The translations under genes were made by a program, and so were the position numbers. Under the pieces are notes generated by a model. That model was not told where the DNA came from. It saw only the letters and a list, made by a program, of their open reading frames with translations, and made no database searches. This document shows positions 1 to 7,897 of a stretch of 32,309 nt of DNA, piece after piece. Source of the DNA: Planctomycetota bacterium (GTDB lineage: Bacteria > Patescibacteriota > Patescibacteriia > Patescibacteriales > UBA12465); NCBI GenBank assembly GCA_025453315.1, contig JALOQQ010000002.1:1-32309 (forward strand), written 5' to 3'. How positions within the stretch are numbered: position 1 is the first letter of the stretch; each line of letters opens with the position of its first letter.

Positions 1-57
1 AACAAAATTATAAAAGAAAATTTGGGCATAAAATACATTGATATTGAAATAAATTAA
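1..57 (+). CDS. Possible C-terminal tail of an unidentified protein (5'-partial)
   Basis: The first 57 bases read as 18 codons and a TAA stop in frame 1 (residues NKIIKENLGIKYIDIEIN), entering from the left edge. The composition is ordinary for a soluble protein C-terminus, but 18 residues are too few to identify a family and a chance open frame of this length is quite possible in such AT-rich DNA. The stretch between it and glyA (58-141) is T-rich with no convincing terminator hairpin. Confidence 0.35.
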   Translation, partial: NKIIKENLGIKYIDIEIN

Positions 58-83
58 TCTTTTTTTTCTTCTTCTTCACTCTC

Positions 84-112
84 TTTAAAATTTGTGTTGT
101 TTGTGCCATAAT
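84..112 (+). promoter_or_regulatory. Possible promoter of glyA-folD
   Basis: TTTAAA (84-89) and CATAAT (107-112) are separated by 17 bases and resemble sigma-70 -35 and -10 hexamers. They would give a leader of about 23 bases before the glyA ATG. In such AT-rich DNA this match is weak support. Confidence 0.3.
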
Positions 113-141
113 ATTAATATTATTAATTAAATATTAATACT

Positions 142-1395
142 ATGCCCTCCTATTCTTATCTTCAACAATTTGACCCCCAGTTATTTTCTCTTTTACAAAA
201 AGAAGAGGAAAGACAAAATAATGAACTAGAATTAATTGCCTCTGAAAATTATGTCTCCCGAGCGGTTTTAGAAGCTATGGCCACTGTGTTTACCAATAAA
301 TACAGTGAGGGTTATAGTGGACACCGTTATTACGGTGGAAACCAAGTAATTGATGAATTAGAGAATCTAGCAATTGAAAGAGCAAAAAAACTTTTTTCTG
401 CCGAACATGTTAATGTTCAAGCGCTTTCCGGATCTCCAGCCAACGCCGCTGTCTACATGGCTTTTTTAGAACCAGGGGATAAAGTATTAGGCTTACGTTT
501 AGATCATGGAGGACACCTTTCTCATGGCCATAATGTTAATTTTTCTGGTCGTCTTTATAACTTTGTTCAATATGGTCTTAACCCAGAAACTGGTCGCATT
601 GATATGGATGAAGTAAGAAAAATTGCTCTTCAAGAAAAACCCAAAATGATTGTTGCTGGCTTCAGTGCTTATTCCAGAGAAATTGAGTGGGAAAAATTTA
701 AAGAAATCGCTGATGAAGTTGGCGCTTTTACATTTGCTGATATTGCGCACATTGCCGGATTAATCGCTGGTGGGGTTGCTAAAAATCCAGTACCAATTTT
801 CGATGTTGTTTCTACTACCACCCACAAAACTCTTCGTGGACCACGCGGCGCCATTATTATGTGTAAAGAAAAATTCGCCAAACAGATTGATCGTGCTATT
901 TTTCCCGGTATGCAGGGTGGTCCTCATGACCACATTACCGCCGCTAAAGCAGTTGCTTTTGGCGAGGCCTTAAAACCGGAATTTAAAGTCTATGCTCAAC
1001 AAATTATTAATAATTCTAGGGCGTTAGCAAATAAATTATCAAGCTTGGGCTACCAAGTTGTTTCTGGTGGTACCGACAATCATTTAATGGTAGTAAACCT
1101 ACATCCCCGGGGTTTAAGCGGAAAAGAAGCTGAACAAACTCTAGAAAATATCGGTATTTCTGTTTCTCGCTCTACTATACCCAATGACCCTAATCCTCCT
1201 CTTAATCCCTCAGGTATTCGTATTGGCACTCCAGCCGCCACCACTAGAGGAATGAAAGAAAACGAAATGGAACAGGTGGCTATTATTATAGACTCGGCTT
1301 TAAATAATAAAAACAACTCAGAAACACTTAATACATTAAAACAAGAGGTACGAAAGCTTTGCCAAAAATTTCCCTCTCCTAGCGCCACTTTATGA
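142..1395 (+). CDS. glyA: Serine hydroxymethyltransferase
   Basis: A PLP enzyme that interconverts serine plus tetrahydrofolate with glycine plus 5,10-methylene-tetrahydrofolate in the cytoplasm, feeding one-carbon units to the downstream FolD. The 417-residue length is normal for bacterial SHMT. The N-terminus carries the family hallmark (residues NELELIASENYVS), the substrate-binding block around YSEGYSGHRYYGG, and the PLP-lysine motif STTTHKTLRGPRGA with the Schiff-base lysine at position 229. It ends in TGA that overlaps the folD start by 4 bases (ATGA), so the two are almost certainly one operon with coupled translation. The use of TGA as stop argues against UGA recoding here. No Shine-Dalgarno precedes the ATG. 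Confidence 0.97.
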   Translation: MPSYSYLQQFDPQLFSLLQKEEERQNNELELIASENYVSRAVLEAMATVFTNKYSEGYSGHRYYGGNQVIDELENLAIERAKKLFSAEHVNVQALSGSPANAAVYMAFLEPGDKVLGLRLDHGGHLSHGHNVNFSGRLYNFVQYGLNPETGRIDMDEVRKIALQEKPKMIVAGFSAYSREIEWEKFKEIADEVGAFTFADIAHIAGLIAGGVAKNPVPIFDVVSTTTHKTLRGPRGAIIMCKEKFAKQIDRAIFPGMQGGPHDHITAAKAVAFGEALKPEFKVYAQQIINNSRALANKLSSLGYQVVSGGTDNHLMVVNLHPRGLSGKEAEQTLENIGISVSRSTIPNDPNPPLNPSGIRIGTPAATTRGMKENEMEQVAIIIDSALNNKNNSETLNTLKQEVRKLCQKFPSPSATL

Positions 1396-2231
1396 AAATA
1401 ATTAATGGCAAAAAAATAGCTGAAAAAGTAAAAGACGATATTGTAAAAGAAGTGCATTCTTTAATAAAAAACAATTTTAATCGCCCCTGTTTGGCTATTA
1501 TTTTGGTTGGAAATCGCTCCGATTCAAAACTATATGTTTCTTTAAAAGAAAAGGAAGCAAAAAGCGTTGGGATTGATACTCATCTTTATAAATTTCCCAA
1601 TAATATAAAAGAAAAAGATTTATTAGATGTTATTTCTTTCCTTAATAAAGATTCAGAAGTACACGGAATTTTAATACAACTTCCTCTACCAAAACACCTT
1701 AATACTGATAATATTATTAAAGCGATTAACCCCCAAAAAGACGCTGATGGTTTTCACCCCAATAAAAATCCCGGGGTAATTTCTCCAGTCTATGCCTCGG
1801 TTTTACAAATGCTTTCGGAAATAAAATTTAACCCCAAAAATAAAAAAATTTTTATTCTTTGTAATTCTTTAATTTTTGGAAATGGCTTAGCTGAATTATT
1901 AAAAAAAGCTGGTGGAATAATAACCGTAAGCCAAACTAAGAATAAAAACGAAATTAAAACTCACTCCCTAGAATCTGATCTCTTTATATCGGCTATTGGC
2001 CGGGCCAACTTTATTACCAAAGAATTTATTAAAACCAATTCCGTTATTATTGATATTGGCATTAGTAAAGATGAGGGAAAAAGAGTTAAAGGAGATTTTG
2101 ATTTTGAAGATATAAAAAACAAAGCCTCTTATATTACTCCCGTTCCTGGAGGAATCGGACCATTAACCATAGCTATGTTGTTTAAAAATGTTCTCTTCTT
2201 ATATAAGAACAATTCTTCGCTTAAAAATTAA
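1392..2231 (+). CDS. folD: Bifunctional methylene-THF dehydrogenase / methenyl-THF cyclohydrolase
   Basis: FolD oxidises 5,10-methylene-THF and hydrolyses the product to 10-formyl-THF, using the C1 units made by GlyA encoded just upstream (4-bp overlap). The 279-residue length is typical. The catalytic YxxxK pair is present (Y48, K52), followed by the GILIQLPLP block (~92-100), the folate-binding KDADGFHP (~116-123) and the C-terminal TPVPGGIGPLT signature (~249-259). The Rossmann region is divergent: where most bacterial FolDs read GRSxIVGxP, this one reads CNSLIFGNG (~157-165), and the usual CHSKT strand is replaced by VSQTKN (~179-184). Those elements contact the dinucleotide phosphate, so the cofactor preference may be altered (inference). 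Methylene-folate chemistry itself appears intact. Confidence 0.95.
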   Translation: MKIINGKKIAEKVKDDIVKEVHSLIKNNFNRPCLAIILVGNRSDSKLYVSLKEKEAKSVGIDTHLYKFPNNIKEKDLLDVISFLNKDSEVHGILIQLPLPKHLNTDNIIKAINPQKDADGFHPNKNPGVISPVYASVLQMLSEIKFNPKNKKIFILCNSLIFGNGLAELLKKAGGIITVSQTKNKNEIKTHSLESDLFISAIGRANFITKEFIKTNSVIIDIGISKDEGKRVKGDFDFEDIKNKASYITPVPGGIGPLTIAMLFKNVLFLYKNNSSLKN

Positions 2232-2349
2232 ATGTTTTAACTATTGTTCTTGTTATTAACCAGAGACTTCCCATGATCAAAAAACAATTACTCCCGAACA
2301 ACAAATTACTGTGTGAAATTTCTAATTATCTAAAAACTTATTTCTTGCT

Positions 2350-2378
2350 AATATAAGCCATTTAAAATGGCTTATATT
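2350..2378. terminator. Symmetrical hairpin between folD and recQ, terminator-like
   Basis: A 12-bp perfect stem, AATATAAGCCAT (2350-2361) with ATGGCTTATATT (2367-2378), and a 5-base TTAAA loop. The following run is T-rich but interrupted by A, so it is a weaker intrinsic terminator than others in this window. It sits 119 bases after folD. The surrounding 2232-2441 spacer holds no supportable gene. Confidence 0.5.
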
Positions 2379-2424
2379 TAATTTAATACTTCTTAATTAT
2401 TCTTATTTTAATTTTAAGCTGATA

Positions 2425-2433
2425 TGCTACAAT
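2425..2433 (+). promoter_or_regulatory. Extended -10 promoter of recQ (near-leaderless)
   Basis: TGC followed by TACAAT (hexamer 2428-2433) forms an extended -10 element. The ATG of recQ begins only 8 bases after the hexamer, so transcription would begin at or just before the start codon. This implies a leaderless or nearly leaderless mRNA. No clear -35 is seen, as is usual for extended -10 promoters. Confidence 0.5.
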
Positions 2434-2441
2434 AGGCCTAT

Positions 2442-4211
2442 ATGATCGAGCAAAAACACACCCCCAAAGACCAACTTTTAAATTTATTAAAGATCCATTA
2501 TGGCTTTGACAATTTTCGCCCTGGACAAGAAAAAGCCATTGATAGTATTTTGGCTAAAAAAAACACTGTCGTTATTATGCCCACTGGTGGCGGAAAATCA
2601 TTAATATATCAATTGCCTTCTTTAATTCTAGATGGCTTAACTCTAGTTGTTTCTCCTCTTATTTCTTTAATGAAAGACCAGGTTGATTCTTTAAATAAGG
2701 TTGGTATTCCGGCAACTTTTTTAAATTCTTCATTATCATTAAAAGAAAGCGAAGAACGTTTGACGGCCATACAAAACAATAACTATAAAATAGTTTATGT
2801 TGCACCAGAACGTTTTTATAACAAATCTTTTCTTGATAGTCTTGGTCAGATTACTATTAGCTTGTTTGCTATTGATGAGGCCCACTGTATTAGTCAGTGG
2901 GGACATGATTTTCGTCCCAGTTATGTTAGATTAAAAGAAGCTATAAAACTAGTTGGCAACCCGGTTGTGGTAGCTCTTACCGCTACCGCCACTCCAGAAG
3001 TAAAAGAAGATATTATAAAACAATTAGGCCTAGTTGACCCCGAAGTTATTGTTACTGGTTTTGCTAGACCAAATCTCCAACTTGGTGTTATTCAGGCTAA
3101 TGATAGTAGCAAATTAGAGTTTATTGTGGATATTGTAAAAAATAATAACACCGGCTCAGGAATCGTTTATACCAGTACTAGGGCCAAGGCCGATGAAATA
3201 GTGGCTCTCCTGTCAGAAGAGGGTGTGAGGGCTGTGGTGTATCATGGAGGCATGGACTCTAATAGTCGTAGTTGGGTGCAAGAAAGCTTTATGAATAATC
3301 AGGCCCAAGTGGTTGTGGCTACTAACGCTTTTGGGCTAGGAATTAATAAAAAAGATATTCGTTTTGTTATTCATCATGATATGCCCGGGACAGTAGAGGC
3401 TTATTATCAAGAAGCTGGACGAGCCGGAAGAGACGGAAAAGAAAGTTTTTGTTTATTATTTTATTCACCAAAAGATCGTTATCTTCATGAGTTTTTTATT
3501 AAAGGAGATAATCCCCCTCCCCAGTCTATAGTTGAAACCTATGAAATAATTTTAAATAAATATCTTAATCAAGAAAAAACCATAAACCCTAATAATTATT
3601 TATTAGACTCTGTCTTAATCACTTATTCGGAAATTGCTGAACAACTTAGTGAAAAAATACCCGAAATGGCTATCGGCACTGCCCTTAAACTTTTAGAAAA
3701 AGAAGGTTATTTGGCCAGACCGAACGAAAGAACCTCTAGTGCTTATTTAAAAATGAAAATTAATATCAACACTGTAATTGAAGAACTAAAGGGCAAACAA
3801 AAAAATTCTTTTACTAAGCTTTGTGATAAATTTTCTACTGAACTTGAAAAAGGTTGGCGCATTAATTTAGAGGAAGTTTCTTCTCTTTTAGAAATAAAAA
3901 AAGATAGTTTACAAAGATTAATAAAAAAAGGCGTTGAACAAGATTGGTGGTATTATGAACCGCCCTTTAGAGGAACTGAAGTAAAAATATTAAAAAAAGT
4001 TTGCCCGGACGACATAGAACTAAACCTGAGCGCTCTAAAAGAAAAAATGAAAAAGGCTTACGAGAAATTAGACTTAATAGAAAATTACATTTATCACTCG
4101 GGTTGTCGCCAACAGTATATTTTAGAATATTTTGGTGAAAATAAAAGTTTTAGTTGCGGTAAATGTGATCGTTGCCTAAAACCCAAAAAAGAATACTTAT
4201 CTTCTTATTAA
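2442..4211 (+). CDS. recQ: ATP-dependent DNA helicase RecQ, zinc motif at the C-terminus
   Basis: A superfamily 2 3'-5' DNA helicase for repair and replication-fork processing. The core is intact: the FRPGQ motif 0 (~25-29), Walker A PTGGGKS (~47-53), the DEAH-type box IDEAHCISQWGHDFRP (~143-158), and the motif VI region QEAGRAGRDG. After the core come about 200 residues that look like winged-helix segments, and then a four-cysteine cluster at the extreme C-terminus (C555, C572, C575, C578). In E. coli RecQ the zinc cysteines follow the helicase core directly and an HRDC domain closes the protein; here the order differs and no HRDC is visible. A similar arrangement occurs in some RecQ proteins of other phyla. 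The ATG is 8 bases downstream of a -10 element. The methyltransferase gene follows after 4 bases. Confidence 0.93.
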   Translation: MIEQKHTPKDQLLNLLKIHYGFDNFRPGQEKAIDSILAKKNTVVIMPTGGGKSLIYQLPSLILDGLTLVVSPLISLMKDQVDSLNKVGIPATFLNSSLSLKESEERLTAIQNNNYKIVYVAPERFYNKSFLDSLGQITISLFAIDEAHCISQWGHDFRPSYVRLKEAIKLVGNPVVVALTATATPEVKEDIIKQLGLVDPEVIVTGFARPNLQLGVIQANDSSKLEFIVDIVKNNNTGSGIVYTSTRAKADEIVALLSEEGVRAVVYHGGMDSNSRSWVQESFMNNQAQVVVATNAFGLGINKKDIRFVIHHDMPGTVEAYYQEAGRAGRDGKESFCLLFYSPKDRYLHEFFIKGDNPPPQSIVETYEIILNKYLNQEKTINPNNYLLDSVLITYSEIAEQLSEKIPEMAIGTALKLLEKEGYLARPNERTSSAYLKMKININTVIEELKGKQKNSFTKLCDKFSTELEKGWRINLEEVSSLLEIKKDSLQRLIKKGVEQDWWYYEPPFRGTEVKILKKVCPDDIELNLSALKEKMKKAYEKLDLIENYIYHSGCRQQYILEYFGENKSFSCGKCDRCLKPKKEYLSSY

Positions 4212-4215
4212 TATT

Positions 4216-4974
4216 ATGAGGGCCGAACAAGAACAAAAACTATTAAACTTAGTAAAACAAAATTATAATTCTTGTGCCCAAGAATTCTGTTCTACTAGAA
4301 AAAAAATGGTTTGGCCCAAGCTAAAGAGTATTGTTGATGAATTAATTAATAATCAGCCCGAGCAAACCAAGTTTATTTTAGATGCGGGTTGTGGCAATGG
4401 ACGTCTTATCCCTATCTTACCAAGTAATTGTTATTATTACGGTATTGATGTAAGTGCAAACCTTCTCTCTTTGGCAGAAAAAAATGTTATTGAGTGGAGA
4501 AGCCAAGTGCCCCTACCCCAAAAAATAACTTTTCGGGCTGGTAGTTTAGTAAATAAGAGTGAACTCCCACTAGATATTTCTTTTGATCTTATTTTTTGTA
4601 TAGCAGTTATTCATCACCTCCCGGGCAAAAGCTTACGCTTACAAGCTTTAAATAACTTAAAATTGTTGTTAAAAACAAATGGCCACTTAGTTATTAGTTT
4701 TTGGAATTTTTTTAGTCTCAATAATTTGTTTAAAAAAAGGGGTTTATTGTTGGTCTTAAAATTTGCTCTCTTAAAATTATTGGGTAAAAATAATTTTGAT
4801 TTTGGTGATTTGTTTTTCAACTGGGGAAATAAAAATAAAGTTTCACCCGACAGTTTGCGTTATTACCACGCCTTTACTTTGCGGGGTTTTTGCCGCCTGG
4901 CCCGAGAAGCTAATTTTAAAATTGAAAAAATTGAAAAAGATAGTTATAATTACTACATTACTCTTAAAAATTAA
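4216..4974 (+). CDS. Class I SAM-dependent methyltransferase
   Basis: A 252-residue protein with a Rossmann methyltransferase fold. Motif I is ILDAGCGNGRLIPIL (~54-68), the acidic motif II is YGIDVS (~75-80), and the post-motif region LIFCIAVIHHLPG (~125-137) resembles the TRM9/ALKBH8 group of tRNA wobble-uridine methyltransferases and small-molecule methyltransferases. The substrate cannot be read from sequence. It starts 4 bases after recQ and so is probably co-transcribed with it. The ATG has no Shine-Dalgarno. A tRNA-modifying role is plausible from fold resemblance only. Confidence 0.85.
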   Translation: MRAEQEQKLLNLVKQNYNSCAQEFCSTRKKMVWPKLKSIVDELINNQPEQTKFILDAGCGNGRLIPILPSNCYYYGIDVSANLLSLAEKNVIEWRSQVPLPQKITFRAGSLVNKSELPLDISFDLIFCIAVIHHLPGKSLRLQALNNLKLLLKTNGHLVISFWNFFSLNNLFKKRGLLLVLKFALLKLLGKNNFDFGDLFFNWGNKNKVSPDSLRYYHAFTLRGFCRLAREANFKIEKIEKDSYNYYITLKN

Positions 4975-4983
4975 TAATTAAAA

Positions 4984-5001
4984 ACCCAATAATTTTTGGG
5001 T
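4984..5001 (+). promoter_or_regulatory. Hairpin immediately upstream of trxA
   Basis: ACCCAA (4984-4989) pairs with TTGGGT (4996-5001) across a 6-base loop, ending 10 bases before the trxA ATG. There is no U tract, so it is unlikely to terminate. It could mark an mRNA processing or stability element; this is inference. Confidence 0.35.
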
Positions 5002-5011
5002 AAAGAAAAAT

Positions 5012-5344
5012 ATGTCTAATGCGCTTGATGTTACTAAGCAAACTTTTCAAAGCGAAGTTTTAAATTCTGCCCTTCCAGTATTAGTAGATTTCTGGGCGCC
5101 CTGGTGTATGCCTTGTCGTATGATGGGACCAACCTTGGACGAACTATCAACCGAGTTAGAAGGTAAATTAAGAATTGTTAAAGTTAATACTAATGAAGAA
5201 GAAAACCAAGAAATAGCCCAACAATATCAAATACAAAGCATTCCTAATTTAAAGCTTTTTGTTGGCGGGAAAGTAATACAAGAATTTGTTGGTTTACAAT
5301 CCAAAGACGACTTAAAAGAATCTTTATTAAACGCTATTAAATAA
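5012..5344 (+). CDS. trxA: Thioredoxin
   Basis: A 110-residue cytoplasmic dithiol-disulphide oxidoreductase of normal thioredoxin length. The active site reads WAPWCMPCR, with cysteines at 32 and 35; the dipeptide between them is MP rather than the canonical GP, which is expected to shift redox potential. The cis-proline segment SIPNLKLF (~73-80) is present. Its likely electron donor is the thioredoxin reductase encoded at about 12.0 kb. It follows the methyltransferase by 37 bases including a small hairpin, and is closed by a bidirectional terminator shared with the convergent lipoprotein gene. Confidence 0.96.
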   Translation: MSNALDVTKQTFQSEVLNSALPVLVDFWAPWCMPCRMMGPTLDELSTELEGKLRIVKVNTNEEENQEIAQQYQIQSIPNLKLFVGGKVIQEFVGLQSKDDLKESLLNAIK

Positions 5345-5404
5345 GCTATTCTTCTCTCCAAGCCAGTCACAAACAACAAGCCACCAGCACAAGACTTAAT
5401 GTAA

Positions 5405-5441
5405 TAAAAAAATAAACCGCTTATAACGGTTTATTTTTTTA
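5405..5441. terminator. Bidirectional intrinsic terminator between trxA and the lipoprotein gene
   Basis: AATAAACCG (5411-5419) pairs with CGGTTTATT (5427-5435), flanked by an A run on the left and a T run on the right. It can therefore end transcription from both convergent genes. Confidence 0.9.
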
Positions 5442-5459
5442 TATAAAACTCTGATTTAT

Positions 5460-6440
5460 TTAGTTGCCACAAGAAGCATTAATATTGGTTCCGTTATTAC
5501 TAAAACCAAATCCCGGGGCTGGAGCTTCTGCGGAGAGCTGTTTTGAACATTCGGCTGGTTGAGTAGTAAAGGCTGAACAAATAGTTTTCAATAAACTGCT
5601 AGCATCTCTACCAGAAGAAATGTTTTCACCGTTAATTATTAAAGTAGGAGATCCCTGAACACCATATTTAGCATTGTCTTCTTTGTTTACATCAAATCCT
5701 GGAAAATTGCCCTGCCAACCAACTTTTTTCTCATAGTTGCTTGTAACTTTATACTTTGTATCAGTGGCTTTAACACAAGCCTTTAATTTAGTAGCACTTA
5801 CTTTGGCAGTTTTTAAACACTCGTCTGATTTACCGTCTTCCAAGAAACATGTTAGGTAAGCACTTAACTTAGTTGGTTCTTCTTTTTGAATACAATATTG
5901 AATCAAATTTTCATCCAATTCTTTCTTTTCATGCATAGCATAATCACAGAACTTTAATTTAAAATCAATTTTATTTCCTAGGGTTTCTAAAACCGGTAAC
6001 ATACCTTTTTCAATTTGGGTGCCGTAAGGACAATAACTCATAACAAATAATTCTACTTCTGGCTTGGCATTCTTCTTAGTAACTTCGGTTATTTCAGCTG
6101 GCTTATTGGCCGCGGCTGTTTTCTTTTCAGCTTCTTTAATAATTATAGCCTCTGGAAAAAAGGTTTTTCCGTCTTTAGTAATGTAAGATTCTACTTTTTG
6201 ATCATTACCAATGTTTACAGTTAATTTATATAACCCATCAGCTTCTTCAACTTTTTCAATAGTTGCCTTACTTCCCTGGGCCATTAAATTATCATTAATA
6301 AATTGTTCGGTCTTAGTTTTTATTTGATCAGTACTAACCGCTGTTATTTTTTGTACCTCTGATTTTTTAACCAAAGAACATCCCGTTATAACAAATAAAA
6401 CCGCTAAAACGGAAAGGGAGAAAACTATCGCTTTTTTCAT
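5460..6440 (-). CDS. Lipoprotein with a C-terminal thioredoxin-fold (DsbA/GILT-like) domain
   Basis: A 326-residue exported protein. The N-terminus is a lipoprotein signal with lipobox VITGC and lipidated cysteine 21. Residues ~25-105 form a small alpha/beta domain of unknown role, ~105-127 is a low-complexity Lys/Ala/Glu linker, and ~128-285 is a thioredoxin-fold domain. Its active-site strand reads VMSYCPYGTQ, so the usual second cysteine of CxxC is glycine (C137, G140). Other cysteines occur nearby (FCDYAM, QYCIQ, TCFL, DECLK, KACVK), and the SPTLIING block (~264-271) is the cis-proline element. It is probably an extracytoplasmic thiol protein, reductase, isomerase or thiol carrier; which one is unknown. 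Lgt, encoded at about 21 kb, would lipidate it. It reads in the same direction as dnaN, 73 bases downstream. Confidence 0.85.
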   Translation of the reverse strand: MKKAIVFSLSVLAVLFVITGCSLVKKSEVQKITAVSTDQIKTKTEQFINDNLMAQGSKATIEKVEEADGLYKLTVNIGNDQKVESYITKDGKTFFPEAIIIKEAEKKTAAANKPAEITEVTKKNAKPEVELFVMSYCPYGTQIEKGMLPVLETLGNKIDFKLKFCDYAMHEKKELDENLIQYCIQKEEPTKLSAYLTCFLEDGKSDECLKTAKVSATKLKACVKATDTKYKVTSNYEKKVGWQGNFPGFDVNKEDNAKYGVQGSPTLIINGENISSGRDASSLLKTICSAFTTQPAECSKQLSAEAPAPGFGFSNNGTNINASCGN

Positions 6441-6513
6441 AATTTTTTGTTAAATTATTTTTTAAATTAATAAATATAGTCTTATTATATTAAAAAGCCA
6501 CTCTAACGTCAAA

Positions 6514-7635
6514 TTACTGTCTTAATGGCATAACTATATAAAGTTGGCTTTCGTCTTTTTCTGGTTTAAAAACACAGGGGGCATTAGCGTCAATAACCTC
6601 TAAAACAACTTTATCACCCTCAATAGAGTTTAGGCCATCTAATAAATAACGATAATTTATAGTAATGTCATTATCATCACCAATTACTTTAGCTTCTAGT
6701 TCTACTGAACTCTCTCCAACCTGTCCTGAGGCCGCGGAGATTAAAACCCTATCCTTGGAACATGATAAACCAACATCATTTATTCCTGTTTTAGAAAAAA
6801 TTGCTGAAGCCTTAACCGCCCTTAGTAATTCTGCTCTAGATAAAATAATTCTGCTTTTATTTTTCTCTGGAATAATTTGTTTATAGTCTGGATACTGCCC
6901 ACTAATTATTCTAGAAATTAACTCGGTTGAATTTAAACAAAATAAAATTTGATTGTCAGAAATATAAATTAATACCTCTTGAGAATCTTCAGTCAACTCA
7001 ATACTGTTATTTAATATTTTAATTAATTCTTGGATGGTTTTAACTGGAACAATAATTCTCTCTTCTTGATTCTGATTCTCAATCTGACAAGCAATTTTTT
7101 TTTCTGATAATCTAAAACTATCCGTAGCCGCTAACACTAATTGATTATCAATAAAAGTAAAAAGTACTCCAGATAACTCCAAACGAGATTCGTTATTTGA
7201 TACTGCAAAGACAACCTTACTCAACGCTTCTTTAAAATCATTCCTTTTAACTTTGAATTGATTTTCTTTTTTTATACTTGGAATAAGTGGAAATTCTTTC
7301 GCTGATTGACCCTTTATTCTGGTTTTGTAATTTTCACAATTAACCTCTACCTCTTCACCTTCCTCTTCGGTTATTATTTCTATCTTTTGGTTTGGTAACA
7401 AAGAAACATACTCACCAAAAACTTTAGCATCAATAGTTATTTCCCCGCTTTTTTCAATCTTTCCCCTTAATTGGTGAGTAATACCAATTTCTAAATCAGT
7501 GGTTATTAGCTCAATATTGTCTTTTGCCCTAATTAAAATATTTCCCAGAATTGGTAAATTTATATTTTTACTAGTAGCACATCCTACGATTGAGAGAGCT
7601 TGTTTAAGGTTCTCTTGTAATCCTATTATTTTCAT
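6514..7635 (-). CDS. dnaN: DNA polymerase III subunit beta (sliding clamp)
   Basis: The processivity clamp that encircles DNA and tethers polymerase III. The 373-residue length and three-domain repeat pattern fit the family. The N-terminal segment MKIIGLQENLKQALSIVG, the central LAATDSFRLSEK (~170-181) and the C-terminal YIVMPLR ending are characteristic. It lies downstream of dnaA on the same strand, separated by 262 bases that carry DnaA boxes and short tandem repeats. A -10 element ends 6 bases before the ATG, suggesting a separate leaderless transcript. Confidence 0.97.
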   Translation of the reverse strand: MKIIGLQENLKQALSIVGCATSKNINLPILGNILIRAKDNIELITTDLEIGITHQLRGKIEKSGEITIDAKVFGEYVSLLPNQKIEIITEEEGEEVEVNCENYKTRIKGQSAKEFPLIPSIKKENQFKVKRNDFKEALSKVVFAVSNNESRLELSGVLFTFIDNQLVLAATDSFRLSEKKIACQIENQNQEERIIVPVKTIQELIKILNNSIELTEDSQEVLIYISDNQILFCLNSTELISRIISGQYPDYKQIIPEKNKSRIILSRAELLRAVKASAIFSKTGINDVGLSCSKDRVLISAASGQVGESSVELEAKVIGDDNDITINYRYLLDGLNSIEGDKVVLEVIDANAPCVFKPEKDESQLYIVMPLRQ

Positions 7636-7641
7636 AATTAT

Positions 7642-7671
7642 AATATAGAATTAATAATAAGCGTTGTTGAA
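7642..7671 (-). promoter_or_regulatory. Probable dnaN promoter (leaderless)
   Basis: On the minus strand TTCAAC (7666-7671) and TATATT (7642-7647) are separated by 18 bases. Only 6 bases lie between the -10 hexamer and the dnaN ATG, so the transcript would start at about the initiation codon. Confidence 0.5.
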
Positions 7672-7736
7672 AAGTTTATTAATAAATATTTTTTAACTAA
7701 GTTTAGCTTCTTTTTGGGGTTTTTAAATGAAATTTT

Positions 7737-7809
7737 TTGGTGGGCAATTGGTGGGTAATTGTTAGGTGATTTGTGTATAGTTTTTCTTTTGGTTCTTTTA
7801 TACACAAAT
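7737..7809. other. DnaA boxes and 11-bp tandem repeats in the dnaN-dnaA spacer (candidate origin element)
   Basis: Three head-to-tail 11-bp units lie at 7737-7747 (TTGGTGGGCAA), 7748-7758 (TTGGTGGGTAA) and 7759-7769 (TTGTTAGGTGA, degenerate). They run directly into an 11-bp perfect inverted repeat, ATTTGTGTATA (7769-7779) and TATACACAAAT (7799-7809). Each arm contains a DnaA box: CTATACACA on the minus strand (7772-7780, 8/9 match) and TTATACACA on the plus strand (7798-7806, exact TTATNCACA). The flank towards dnaN is very AT-rich. The dnaN-dnaA spacer is a common origin position or dnaA autoregulatory site. The rest of 7636-7897 shows no gene. Confidence 0.6.
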
Positions 7810-7897
7810 GATTAAAAAGTTTTAACAGAGAATGGTTGAGGTGTTAGTTATTTTTTAACAATCAATTAACAATCTTGTTCAGTGGTTTTACACTCTA

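Noticed and set aside
1080..1457. 125-codon open frame on the minus strand opposite glyA
   Set aside because: It is antisense to the conserved glyA C-terminus, with no family resemblance or start context; a shadow frame.
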